From: an uncultured Christensenella sp.
GTDB lineage: Bacteria; Bacillota; Clostridia; Christensenellales; Borkfalkiaceae
Assembly: GCA_910579705.1 (NCBI GenBank)
Contig: CAJTUI010000002.1
Span: 114,664-178,663 of the forward strand
Direction: 5' to 3'
DNA length: 64,000 bases
Part shown: positions 53,758 to 61,286 of the stretch, piece by piece
Layout: the number at the start of each line of letters is the position of its first letter
Position numbering within the stretch: position 1 is the first letter of the stretch
Notes under the pieces: generated by a model
What the model saw: only the letters and a program-made list of their open reading frames with translations
Databases searched by the model: none
What the model was told of the DNA's origin: nothing
Position numbers and translations under genes: made by a program

Positions 53758-53910
53758 CAACACATTTTCGTATGTTTATCCTCGTTTAATTCGCTTTTTC
53801 CCGAACCAAACAATTTTTTCTGACAGCCGTCACAAAATGCACCGAAAAATTATATTATTTATTATAGATATGTATTTTTCAATGCATTTTCTTTTTTTAA
53901 TTACGAAGAA

Positions 53911-53934
53911 AGGCAGGCGTGTCTACGCCTGCTT
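53911..53934 (+). repeat. 5' UTR hairpin of the collagen-like gene
   Basis: GCAGGCGT / ACGCCTGC (53913-53920, 53925-53932), loop GTCT, six bases before the AGGAGG site at 53940; could stabilise the mRNA or modulate translation. Confidence 0.5.
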
Positions 53935-53954
53935 AATTCAGGAGGAAAAAATTT

Positions 53955-55517
53955 ATGATATACGAAAATCGCTGTTCCGTGTGCGGCTGCTGCCCGTGCG
54001 GTTGCGTACGCAAAATTTATAACGTAATTCACAACGGCACGGGAATAACAGGCCCGACTGGTCCCACCGGCCCCACAGGCCCGCGCGGCGCGACAGGCCC
54101 CACTGGGCCGACCGGCGCTACGGGAGCAACAGGACCTACGGGCGCGACGGGCGCTAACGGCATAACAGGCCCCACCGGCGCAACAGGCGCTACGGGTCCC
54201 AACGGAGCCAAGGGAGTCACTGGGCCGACCGGCGCTACGGGTGCAACGGGCGCGGACGGCATAACAGGCCCCACCGGTGCTACGGGAGCTACGGGCGCTG
54301 ACGGAGCAACAGGCCCTACCGGCGCAACCGGTGCAACAGGCGCGGACGGCATAACAGGCCCCACCGGCGCGACTGGTGCTGACGGAGCCGCAGGTCCTAC
54401 CGGCGCAACGGGAGCTACGGGCGCGGACGGCATAACAGGCCCCACCGGCGCAACAGGTGCAACAGGCGCGGACGGCATAACAGGCCCCACCGGCGCAACA
54501 GGAGCTACGGGCGCAGACGGCATAACAGGCCCCACCGGCGCAACAGGAGCTACGGGCGCAGACGGAGCCACGGGTCCCACAGGTGCAACAGGCGCTACCG
54601 GTGCAGACGGCGCGGCCGGTCCTATCGGCCCGACGGGCGCTACGGGCTCGGACGGAGCAACAGGTCCCACCGGCGCAACCGGTGCAACAGGCGCGGACGG
54701 CATAACAGGCCCCACCGGCGCAACAGGAGCTACGGGCGCAGACGGAGCCGCAGGCGCTATCGGGCCTACAGGTGCGACGGGTGCGGACGGAGCCACAGGC
54801 CCGACGGGTGCGACAGGTGCAACGGGTGCCAACGGAGCCACAGGCCCGACGGGCGCAATCGGCGCGACGGGTGCGACGGGACTTACCGGTGCGACAGGCC
54901 CCGTAGGCGCAACGGGGCCCACGGGAGCCAACGGCATAGCGGGCGCGACGGGCGCGGTAGGTCCTACCGGCGCGACGGGTGCGACGGGTCCCACAGGTGC
55001 AACAGGCCCGACCGGCCCCACGGGCGTTGCGGGTGCTGCGGGAGCTGTCGGCGCGACGGGCCCGACGGGTGCGACGGGTGCAACGGGTGCGGCAAATCTT
55101 AATGCTTACGGCGGACTGTACAATACCGTTCCGCAGACGATTAACCTTACGCTTGGCGGAACGACGCAGTTGCCGATGCCTTCGACAATGCCGTCCAAGA
55201 ACGTGACTTACACGCCTGCCAACAGCATAACGGCAACGACTGCTGGCGTGTACGAAATAAACTACTACACCAACGTATCGGCGGCGCTCGGCACAACCGT
55301 AACGCTTGCGGTGCGCAGGAACGGAACGGCCATACCTCAGGCAACGCTGACGCGCGTGCTGGCGGTTGGCGTAGGTTCGCTGTATAACGGAAGTTTTGTG
55401 ATTTCTCTCAATGCGGGCGACGTGATAGATATGGCTATTTCGGCGCTTATTGCAGTAGGAGTTACGTTGGGCGGAGGAACTAACACCACGCTTACGGTAA
55501 AACAGATAGACGTTTAA
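53955..55517 (+). CDS. Collagen-like Gly-X-Thr surface protein
   Basis: 520 residues. A short Cys-rich head (CSVCGCCPCGCVRK, residues 7-20) with no classical signal peptide is followed by about 115 Gly-X-Y triplets dominated by GPT, GAT and GAD. Most fall into a 15-residue unit (ITGPTGATGATGADG) repeated roughly 14 times. The C-terminal 135 residues form a BclA/TNF-like globular domain (AGVYEINYYTNVSAALGTTV, RRNGTAIPQAT, NAGDVIDM). Similar proteins form spore or cell-surface filaments; the Cys-rich head may anchor or crosslink it. AGGAGG precedes the ATG, and a terminator follows. Long open frames on the opposite strand are compositional shadows. Confidence 0.88.
   Translation: MIYENRCSVCGCCPCGCVRKIYNVIHNGTGITGPTGPTGPTGPRGATGPTGPTGATGATGPTGATGANGITGPTGATGATGPNGAKGVTGPTGATGATGADGITGPTGATGATGADGATGPTGATGATGADGITGPTGATGADGAAGPTGATGATGADGITGPTGATGATGADGITGPTGATGATGADGITGPTGATGATGADGATGPTGATGATGADGAAGPIGPTGATGSDGATGPTGATGATGADGITGPTGATGATGADGAAGAIGPTGATGADGATGPTGATGATGANGATGPTGAIGATGATGLTGATGPVGATGPTGANGIAGATGAVGPTGATGATGPTGATGPTGPTGVAGAAGAVGATGPTGATGATGAANLNAYGGLYNTVPQTINLTLGGTTQLPMPSTMPSKNVTYTPANSITATTAGVYEINYYTNVSAALGTTVTLAVRRNGTAIPQATLTRVLAVGVGSLYNGSFVISLNAGDVIDMAISALIAVGVTLGGGTNTTLTVKQIDV
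54043..55090 (+). repeat. 45-bp coding minisatellite (collagen repeats)
   Basis: Tandem, slightly diverged 45-bp units encode the 15-residue collagen motif. One copy is shortened to 12 residues (ITGPTGADG-type) and single 18-residue variants occur, which indicates past slippage. Confidence 0.85.
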
Positions 55518-55519
55518 CA

Positions 55520-55556
55520 AAAATGCCGGCGGGATAACCCGCCGGCTGATTTTTTA
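55520..55556. terminator. Bidirectional terminator
   Basis: GCCGGCGGG / CCCGCCGGC (55525-55533, 55538-55546), loop ATAA, T run after it; shared by the collagen-like and GNAT genes. Confidence 0.9.
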
Positions 55557-56000
55557 TACAAACTTCCCGAAAAATATTTCGTAAGGCTGGTCGGGAACGG
55601 ACAACCTGCCGCATTCCGCGTATCCGACGGCGCGGTAAAAATCCTGCGCGCTTTCGTCCGACCGCGTTGAGGTAAGCAGCCAACCATAGCCTAAATTTTT
55701 CATTTCGCGCTCCCAGAACGCCGTAAGCATTTTACCGTAACCCTTGCCCCTGCAACTTTCCGAAACATACAAGAGGTTGCAAAACGGCGTGTTGTCCCAA
55801 AACAGATTATATCGCAATATCCCCGCAGGCTTGCCGTCCGCAAACAGGATATAGCACTGTTTCGCCTCAATCTTCTTATAAAATTCCGCGGCCGACAAAT
55901 GCTTGTCCAGCGAAAACCAGAACACTTTATCTTCCTCCCGCGCGTGCCTGATTACCGTTTGAGCATCGTCCACGGCCTTACCGTCATTGTCCTTTCTCAC
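55554..56000 (-). CDS. GNAT N-acetyltransferase
   Basis: About 148 residues if started at the GTG at 56000; the start is uncertain. The GNAT fold is shown by the acetyl-CoA loop SESCRGKGYGKMLTAFWERE and the strand/helix end STRSDESAQDFYRAVGYAECG. A run of 12 G (on the coding strand) lies at 56015-56004, three bases before the GTG. It could act as the ribosome site, or alter frame if translation begins at the TTG at 56048. Substrate unknown. Confidence 0.78.
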   Translation of the reverse strand: MRKDNDGKAVDDAQTVIRHAREEDKVFWFSLDKHLSAAEFYKKIEAKQCYILFADGKPAGILRYNLFWDNTPFCNLLYVSESCRGKGYGKMLTAFWEREMKNLGYGWLLTSTRSDESAQDFYRAVGYAECGRLSVPDQPYEIFFGKFV

Positions 56001-56003
56001 GTA

Positions 56004-56015
56004 CCCCCCCCCCCC
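56004..56015 (-). repeat. G12 homopolymer at the GNAT gene start
   Basis: Twelve consecutive C on the plus strand, G on the coding strand; the longest homopolymer I saw in the window. Prone to slippage and to sequencing error. Confidence 0.85.
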
Positions 56016-56067
56016 GAAAATTCTCGGCCGAATACGGCCGCAATACAACGCCGCTCTGCATCGTCTG

Positions 56068-56904
56068 TTAAAAATCCTCCGTAAAACGGTGTCTTATACC
56101 GTCCTTGTCCTTGTATGCGATGACGGTCTTCAAATTGACGTTTTCAACGCTCCTGAAAATATTCTGCTCAATACCGGGGTCCTCGCTTTCGAGAGTGCGG
56201 ATAAGCTCTTTCATTTTCAGTCTTTTGGACGCGCCTTCCGTAGCGCAGGTTTTCGTAAACTTGCAGGCGCACTGTATAAATTGTAGTTTATTATAATCTC
56301 GCCAGTGCTTGATTGTTTCCTCGCGAATAAGATACATAGGCCGGATAAGCTGCATACCCTCGAAATTCGCACTGCGCACTTTGGGCATCATTGTCTGCAT
56401 CTGCCCGCCGTAAAGCATACCCATAAGTATGGTTTCGATAACGTCGTCATAGTGGTGCCCCAGCGCTATCTTGTTACAGCCCAGGTCCTGAGCGGCGTGG
56501 TAAAGATGCCCCCTGCGCATACGCGCGCAGAGATAACAGGGCGATTTTTCTATCGTAAACACGCTGTCGAAAATATCCGTGCCGAAACAGGTGAGCGGAA
56601 TATCCAGAAGTTTTGCGTTCTGCGCGATACGCTTAGCGTTCTCCTCGTTATATCCGGGGTCCATAGACAGAAACACCAAATCAAAATTAACTTTGTTGTG
56701 CCGTTTCAGTTCCTGAAAGAGCTTAGCCATAACGAACGAATCCTTCCCGCCCGAAATGCAGACGGCGATTTTATCGTCGGGCTGAATGAGTTCGTACTCG
56801 ACAATGGCTTTCGTAAAACGCGAAAACAGGCTCTTGCGGAATTTTTTGCGTATGCTTTCTTCTGCGCGGTCCGCGACGCCGCGGTCTAAATTATCACAAT
56901 CCAT
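56068..56904 (-). CDS. TtcA-family tRNA thiolation protein
   Basis: 278-residue PP-loop ATPase of the TtcA group, which thiolates tRNA (2-thiocytidine at position 32 in the model enzyme). PP-loop SGGKDS at 51-56, CxxC at Cys123/Cys126 (SPCYLCARMRR), ALGHHYDDVIETILM and a later Cys group (CACKFTKTC, 212-220). These would hold an Fe-S cluster. Length and order fit. No ribosome site precedes the ATG and a TATAAT-like box lies 7 bases upstream, so the mRNA is probably leaderless. Confidence 0.88.
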   Translation of the reverse strand: MDCDNLDRGVADRAEESIRKKFRKSLFSRFTKAIVEYELIQPDDKIAVCISGGKDSFVMAKLFQELKRHNKVNFDLVFLSMDPGYNEENAKRIAQNAKLLDIPLTCFGTDIFDSVFTIEKSPCYLCARMRRGHLYHAAQDLGCNKIALGHHYDDVIETILMGMLYGGQMQTMMPKVRSANFEGMQLIRPMYLIREETIKHWRDYNKLQFIQCACKFTKTCATEGASKRLKMKELIRTLESEDPGIEQNIFRSVENVNLKTVIAYKDKDGIRHRFTEDF

Positions 56905-56910
56905 AGTTAA

Positions 56911-56939
56911 AATATAACAGTATAAAGAATTAAAGTCAA
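56911..56939 (-). promoter_or_regulatory. Promoter of ttcA-like gene, leaderless start
   Basis: Minus strand TTGACT (56939-56934), 17-bp spacer, TATATT (56916-56911); six bases then the ATG at 56904. Confidence 0.6.
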
Positions 56940-56983
56940 TTATAGCTCACATATTTGCAAATTTAAAAATTTTTTTACATCGT

Positions 56984-57012
56984 TTGACATATTAATCTAT
57001 TAATGATATAAT
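56984..57012 (+). promoter_or_regulatory. Consensus promoter of lipoprotein gene
   Basis: TTGACA (56984-56989), 17-bp spacer, TATAAT (57007-57012), both exact; GGAGG follows before the ATG at 57040. Confidence 0.8.
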
Positions 57013-57039
57013 TTTATCAATAATTTTCGGAGGTATGAA

Positions 57040-58068
57040 ATGAAGAAATTTTTAGCAGTTATCGCAAGCGCGTCGCTTGCTGTCACAATGTTTGCTTTTA
57101 CCGCCTGCGACAACGGCAACGGCGACAAAGGCACTATCAAAGGCGACTATAAAGAGCCCACCGCCGACGAACTTCAAACGGCTTTGGAAAGCATTGACGA
57201 CGAAAAAGTACTTGCAAGCTTCAAAGGCGTTGAATTCGGCGCCAAGCTCGATATGGCTACGAAGTCGGGCGATACCAAATCGGAATTCAATATCAATCTC
57301 GACTACAAGCTCGCTTTCAGCGAAGAGGCGATTCTCGGCAGCGGCAACTTCGGCGTTAAAACCAACGACGGCAAGCAGACCAGCGAACTGACCGCAAGCA
57401 CCTACCTTGACAGCACTTACGTATATGCGGACGTTAAGGGTTCCGCGGCGGGCCAGACCGCAGATATGAAGGCTAAGATTGAGTACGGCGAGATTATCGA
57501 AGGCATAATCGGCCAGCTCCCCATTTCCGAAATAACCGAAGGCGAGGAAGGCGGCAATACCGATATCGTTCCCACTCCCGACGAAACGCCCGACGTAGCG
57601 GGAATGATAGCTATGCTCAAAGACTATAAATTCAACATCGGCCTCGACAGCTCCGCGGGCTATAAGTTCAAGTTGAGCGCAACCGAGGAAACTTTCTGGC
57701 TTATCGCCGGCGAAGATATGCCCGACGATCAGCTTGCGGCAATGAAACTTCTTATGAAATTCAACTCGTTCGTATTCGATATCTATTTCGCCGTGGACGA
57801 GCAGAGCGCTTTCACCCAGATGAGTATGAAAGTGGACATCGATATGGTAATGGATATGTCCGCGCTCGGCGGTATGCCTATGGCTGCGGCGGCCGCTCCC
57901 GAGATGTCTATGAAGATTAGCGGCTACGTTGACGTTAAGGCGTTCGACGGCGCGATTACCCTTCCCGAAGGCATTGCCGGAGATACATCTTACGTCGACA
58001 AAACCGAAGATTTCGGCGCAATTATCGGCGGAATCGGCGGCGGCAACGGCCCCTTCTACCTGAACTGA
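57040..58068 (+). CDS. Lipoprotein with repeated beta-strand domain, unknown
   Basis: 342 residues with lipobox FTAC (Cys23). The mature part alternates long amphipathic strands (FNINLDYKLAFSEEAILGSG, TADMKAKIEYGEII, QMSMKVDIDMVMDMSALGG), similar in style to LolA/LppX-like or DUF6612-type lipoproteins, but I cannot name the family. It has a perfect sigma-A promoter, a strong GGAGG and its own terminator, so it is probably highly expressed. Confidence 0.78.
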   Translation: MKKFLAVIASASLAVTMFAFTACDNGNGDKGTIKGDYKEPTADELQTALESIDDEKVLASFKGVEFGAKLDMATKSGDTKSEFNINLDYKLAFSEEAILGSGNFGVKTNDGKQTSELTASTYLDSTYVYADVKGSAAGQTADMKAKIEYGEIIEGIIGQLPISEITEGEEGGNTDIVPTPDETPDVAGMIAMLKDYKFNIGLDSSAGYKFKLSATEETFWLIAGEDMPDDQLAAMKLLMKFNSFVFDIYFAVDEQSAFTQMSMKVDIDMVMDMSALGGMPMAAAAAPEMSMKISGYVDVKAFDGAITLPEGIAGDTSYVDKTEDFGAIIGGIGGGNGPFYLN

Positions 58069-58081
58069 CAATTTTGACGCG

Positions 58082-58117
58082 AAAGCGCCGTCCGCATTGC
58101 GGACGGCGCTTTTTTTG
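58082..58117 (+). terminator. Rho-independent terminator
   Basis: AAAGCGCCGTCCGC / GCGGACGGCGCTTT (58082-58095, 58099-58112) with loop ATT and a T7 run. Confidence 0.92.
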
Positions 58118-58154
58118 TGTGGCGAGTTGTAGTTTATTTTTCATATTCTGTAAT

Positions 58155-58637
58155 ATGGAAATTTTGGAATATAACAGACAAGCCGCATACGACTACGCGC
58201 GCAAATGGGCGTTCGGCAGAAACCCGAAATACTACGATTTCAGCCGTATCGGCGGCGATTGCACAAACTTCGCCTCGCAGTGCATTTACGCGGGCGCAGG
58301 CGTAATGAACTTTACCCCCACTTTCGGCTGGTTCTATAAATCGGCCGACGACCGCACTCCGTCCTGGACGGGCGTTGAGTATCTTTATAACTTTCTCGTC
58401 AACAACAAGGAGGCGGGGCCGTTCGCGGAAGAAGTGCCGCTTAACAAACTGGAAGTCGGCGACATTGTGCAGCTGGGCAGACGTACGGGCGACTTTTATC
58501 ATTCTCCCGTAGTAGTAAGCGTATCGCGCGGCCGCATACTCGTTGCGGCGCACTCTTACGACGCGTTCAACAAACCGCTTTCGTCATACGTGTACGAGCA
58601 GGCGCGGGGGATTCACATTCTCGGCGTAAGGCAATAA
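58155..58637 (+). CDS. Putative amidase-domain protein (Amidase_6 type)
   Basis: 160 residues from ATG 58155; an earlier in-frame ATG lies inside the preceding terminator and is not used. The domain matches the putative amidase family: YNRQAAYDYARKWAFGRNPK, the core GGDCTNFASQCIYAGAG with a likely catalytic Cys, GWFYKSADDRTPSWTGVEYL, and the papain-like His region VAAHSYDAFNKPL. There is no signal peptide and no clear ribosome site. In spore formers such domains often occur in sporulation or cell-wall proteins. Confidence 0.82.
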   Translation: MEILEYNRQAAYDYARKWAFGRNPKYYDFSRIGGDCTNFASQCIYAGAGVMNFTPTFGWFYKSADDRTPSWTGVEYLYNFLVNNKEAGPFAEEVPLNKLEVGDIVQLGRRTGDFYHSPVVVSVSRGRILVAAHSYDAFNKPLSSYVYEQARGIHILGVRQ

Positions 58638-58638
58638 T

Positions 58639-58674
58639 AAGCGCCGCCCGCAGTTGCGGGCGGCGCTTTTTTAT
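58639..58674. terminator. Bidirectional terminator
   Basis: GCGCCGCCCGCA / TGCGGGCGGCGC (58641-58652, 58655-58666) followed by TTTTTT. Confidence 0.9.
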
Positions 58675-58862
58675 ACTTCCAATACCAGAGCTTTCTTGGG
58701 GCAGAAAGTCGAACACTTTCCGCACCTGATGCATTTCCCGTGGTCGACCACGGGCGCGCTGTGGCCCGACTGCGACAGAGCCCCGACGGGGCACACCCGC
58801 ACCGCGGGACAGGGGTGGTTCTGCGGACAGTTCTCGTGTTTGACGGTTAATATCTTTGACAT
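58671..58862 (-). CDS. Small 4Fe-4S ferredoxin
   Basis: 63 residues. The C-terminal half has a full cluster motif CIRCGKCSTFCP (Cys44/47/50/54). The N-terminal half has CPQNHPCPAVRVCP (Cys12/18/24), a widely spaced variant with only three Cys, so the second cluster may be atypical. It lies 1 bp after the kinase-like gene, so the two are co-transcribed. Confidence 0.9.
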   Translation of the reverse strand: MSKILTVKHENCPQNHPCPAVRVCPVGALSQSGHSAPVVDHGKCIRCGKCSTFCPKKALVLEV

Positions 58863-58863
58863 A

Positions 58864-59490
58864 TCATTCTCCTTGTACCGAATTTCGTTTAAAATATTCC
58901 GAGGCGTACTCGGCGGTTATTTCCGCAACTCGGGCAATGTCCGCGCCGCTTGTGTTAATACACAAATCATACCCCGCCTTATCGCCCCAGCCGTACGCGG
59001 CATACAGCTCGTGCGTTTTCTTTCTCGCGCCGTCTATGCTCTTTATCTTGCGTTCGATTTGCTTATCGCTCAAATCTTCCCCGCCGTCCGCGCGACTTCT
59101 GCACCGCGCGATTTTAGACGGCATATCGGCGTATACGAATATCCTGAACGGCTTGAACTCGTTCAGCACCGCGCTTGCGCCCCTGCCGATAATAACGCAG
59201 TCCGTCCGCGCGGCAATCTCCCTGATTATTTTATGCTGGCGGGCAATCATCATTGCGGAATTGTTTACGCTGCCGATACAGGAAAACGAGTGCGCGCCCG
59301 ACGGCGGGTAACCGAAAATCCCGCTCTCGTACTTACCGCTTAAATACGTTTCGTACAAGCTCTTCTCTTCGGAAACCGCGCCCGCGATTTCCCCGTCCAC
59401 ATAGTTCATTCCGAAAATTTCGGCAAGCCTTTTACCCAGTTCCCTTCCGCCGCTGCCGAACTCTCGGCTGACGGTAATTATTTTTCGCAT
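58864..59490 (-). CDS. Cytidylate kinase-like protein
   Basis: 208 residues of the cytidylate-kinase-like family. The P-loop is altered (SREFGSGGRELGKRLAE), followed by YVDGEI, CVIIGRGASAVL and RIFVYADMPSKIARCRSR, with a Lys/Arg-rich lid (KQIERKIKSIDGARKKTHEL). True nucleotide substrate unknown; such proteins are distinct from the housekeeping Cmk. GGAGGG precedes the ATG. It pairs with the ferredoxin gene. Confidence 0.85.
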   Translation of the reverse strand: MRKIITVSREFGSGGRELGKRLAEIFGMNYVDGEIAGAVSEEKSLYETYLSGKYESGIFGYPPSGAHSFSCIGSVNNSAMMIARQHKIIREIAARTDCVIIGRGASAVLNEFKPFRIFVYADMPSKIARCRSRADGGEDLSDKQIERKIKSIDGARKKTHELYAAYGWGDKAGYDLCINTSGADIARVAEITAEYASEYFKRNSVQGE

Positions 59491-59507
59491 ACTCCCTCCT
59501 TACAATT

Positions 59508-60047
59508 TCAAAGCAGATATTCCAGCTGTAAATCGTACGGCTCCTTTTCGGCAAGCTCCGCGTTTATTTCCGCCGCCTCCGTACAGCCGTAGCTTTTATA
59601 TGCCGCAATCGAGTCCTCCGCCGAATGGGCGGATATGTACAGCTTTTGCGCTGCCGCCCCACGCGCTCCGTCGCAGGCCATAGCAAACAACCGCCTGCCT
59701 ATCCCCCTGCCGCGGAACGGCGCGGAAACGTAGAACTCCGCCAAATCCACGTACTGTGCGGCAGAGCCGAACGGCCTTACGTCCAGATAAGCAAACCCGA
59801 CGATATTGCCGCCTATAAACGCGCCGTACGCCATATCCCCGCGGTCAATGCCCGCGAGTATGCGTTCCGCCAGCGCGCGCTTTTCGGACAGGCTCCAATC
59901 CTCGGTATATCCGACGGGTTTCAAAGCGTATCCGCCGAAAGATAAGCGCCAACAGCGGGTAACCTTCTGATACCTTTCAAAACCGTCCAGCGACCCCGCA
60001 CCGAAGTTTTGTCTGTCGAGCGCGCAATATATTACTTCGTCTTTCAT
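59508..60047 (-). CDS. GNAT N-acetyltransferase
   Basis: 179 residues. GNAT motif A is clear: LAEFYVSAPFRGRGIGRRLF, then AAAQKLYISAHSAEDSIAAY and KSYGCTEAAEIN at the end. Substrate unknown. The start overlaps the upstream membrane-protein gene by 4 bp (ATGA). Confidence 0.88.
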   Translation of the reverse strand: MKDEVIYCALDRQNFGAGSLDGFERYQKVTRCWRLSFGGYALKPVGYTEDWSLSEKRALAERILAGIDRGDMAYGAFIGGNIVGFAYLDVRPFGSAAQYVDLAEFYVSAPFRGRGIGRRLFAMACDGARGAAAQKLYISAHSAEDSIAAYKSYGCTEAAEINAELAEKEPYDLQLEYLL

Positions 60048-60454
60048 TTTTTCTTTCTTCCGCCGAATGGAACGATTAAAATTACCACCGCAACTATTAT
60101 CTCCGCATAGAACGGCACGGGCGTTACTTTTTGTGGTTGAAGTCTTTCCGAAAGCATACCGACGAAACTCAGCGCGTTTATTTCTTCGATAGACGCGTCA
60201 AGCAAAAAGTTTTTCTCGTTCGTAACTATATATACTTTATAGCACCGCTCCTCATTACAAAAAGGCCTTTTGTAATATTCGATTTTGGTAGGCACGTAGC
60301 GAAGAAGCGACTCGGACTCCACGGTGCTTTTACCGTTCACTTCGACAATGCTCCAACCGTTGTCGAAACTCAATAATCTGTAATTCACAAGCGCAAAACA
60401 GGCAATACACAAAAGCAATACCAGTTTAAGTATAAACCGCGCAAACAAATTCAT
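60044..60454 (-). CDS. Small membrane protein, unknown
   Basis: 136 residues with an N-terminal TM (FILKLVLLLCIACFALVNY), an extracytoplasmic domain with a Cys pair (RPFCNEERCYKVYIV) and a C-terminal TM (IIVAVVILIVPFGGRKKK). GGGGAGA precedes the ATG. Coupled to the GNAT gene. No family recognised. Confidence 0.75.
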   Translation of the reverse strand: MNLFARFILKLVLLLCIACFALVNYRLLSFDNGWSIVEVNGKSTVESESLLRYVPTKIEYYKRPFCNEERCYKVYIVTNEKNFLLDASIEEINALSFVGMLSERLQPQKVTPVPFYAEIIVAVVILIVPFGGRKKK

Positions 60455-60475
60455 TGGTATATTCTCCCCGAAAAA

Positions 60476-60593
60476 TTATGTTGAATGGGTTTCGGGCGGC
60501 GGCGCGTATTTACCCTTTTTAAACTTGTGACACGCAGGCGGCATATCATCAAGCCACGCGTCGTAGCCCGCGCAAAACTCAAACTTTCTTCAT
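60476..60593 (-). pseudogene. Possible small gene with a +1 frameshift
   Basis: A strong AGGAAGG site precedes ATG at 60593, but the frame stops after four codons (ATG AAG AAA GTT TGA). Skipping one T opens a 38-codon product with natural composition: FCAGYDAWLDDMPPACHKFK, then GKYAPPPETHST. A consensus promoter starts the transcript about 20 bases upstream. Either a decayed gene, a sequence error or a recoded GTT-TGA site. Not a known family. Confidence 0.35.
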
Positions 60594-60620
60594 ATCCTTC
60601 CTATTTGCGTTCTCGAAAAA

Positions 60621-60649
60621 AGTATAAACGATATGCGCCGTTTTGTCAA
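60621..60649 (-). promoter_or_regulatory. Promoter upstream of small ORF and membrane-protein/GNAT pair
   Basis: Minus strand TTGACA (60649-60644), 17-bp spacer, TATACT (60626-60621). Near consensus. Confidence 0.7.
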
Positions 60650-60668
60650 TATACCTTAAACAAACCGA

Positions 60669-60768
60669 TTAATTTGAAATCTTAAAAAACGGCGCGCCGA
60701 CATTAATGTCTTTGACCGCGGGCGTTGCCGATTAAGTTGTATTTTTCTGTTAAGATACTCTCCGTCAT
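60669..60768 (-). pseudogene. Possible small gene, apparently frameshifted
   Basis: ATG at 60768, seven bases after the upstream stop and behind GGGGAAAG, gives MTESILTEKYNLIGNARG before a stop at 60703. One base shift would continue as VKDINVGAPFFKISN to 60669. Composition is protein-like in both parts, but evidence is thin. Confidence 0.25.
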
Positions 60769-60774
60769 TTTGCT

Positions 60775-61068
60775 TTATCTTTCCCCTTTTCGGACAGATT
60801 TGTTTTTTTCGTCAATAGCGGCTACGCGGCGCATTGCCTCGTCCTCGGTCAATTCTTCATAGTCAAAAACCGAGTAATCGCCGAAGTCCATCGTCGCATC
60901 CGAAAGATTTAAACTCAAATCATAATGGTTTATCCATTCGCCGTTATCATAGAACTCGAAACGGTTGCTTGCACACTCGCTATTCCCGACTTTCTCTCTC
61001 GCAATATGTCCGTTGTAATAATCGTAATAATAGTATTTCGTTTTGTTTTTTTGATCGAATTCCGACAT
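60775..61068 (-). CDS. Small hydrophilic protein, unknown
   Basis: 97 residues from ATG 61068, chosen for the GAGGTGAT site before it. Tyr/Asp-rich (TKYYYYDYYNGHIAREKVGN, YEELTEDEAMRRVAAIDEKN), no TM or signal peptide. It has its own promoter candidate. No family recognised. Confidence 0.7.
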   Translation of the reverse strand: MSEFDQKNKTKYYYYDYYNGHIAREKVGNSECASNRFEFYDNGEWINHYDLSLNLSDATMDFGDYSVFDYEELTEDEAMRRVAAIDEKNKSVRKGER

Positions 61069-61090
61069 ATAAGAATCACCTCGTAAATTA

Positions 61091-61119
61091 ATTATACAAC
61101 AATATAAATTAAAAAGCAA
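61091..61119 (-). promoter_or_regulatory. Candidate promoter of the small hydrophilic protein
   Basis: Minus strand TTGCTT (61119-61114), 17-bp spacer, TATAAT (61096-61091). Confidence 0.5.
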
Positions 61120-61236
61120 TTTGGTATTTGTAAAAATCATATTCGCGTTAAATCTTTGTCCGGCGGAACCAAAACAAAAAAACGCACACCATTCAATGCG
61201 CAGTTATTTTACCGTTCCCGACACATTATTCGTTAA

Positions 61237-61265
61237 TTGACAAAAATCAACAAATATGATATACT
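61237..61265 (+). promoter_or_regulatory. Promoter of small lipoprotein
   Basis: TTGACA (61237-61242), 17-bp spacer, TATACT (61260-61265), then AAGGAG and ATG at 61287. Confidence 0.68.
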
Positions 61266-61286
61266 TGTCCAATAAGGAGATAGATT

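Noticed and set aside
54029..55021. Pro/Ala/Val-rich minus-strand frame
   Set aside because: Same cause: reverse reading of the collagen repeats.
54043..55090. Possible CRISPR array
   Set aside because: The repeats are contiguous 45-bp coding units without unique spacers.
53901..55520. Long Cys/Arg-rich frame on the minus strand (about 539 codons)
   Set aside because: It mirrors the low-complexity Gly-X-Thr repeats of the plus-strand collagen-like gene; no ribosome site and no natural composition.
58074..58154. Earlier start for the amidase-like gene
   Set aside because: It would begin inside a strong terminator; the conserved domain begins at the ATG at 58155.
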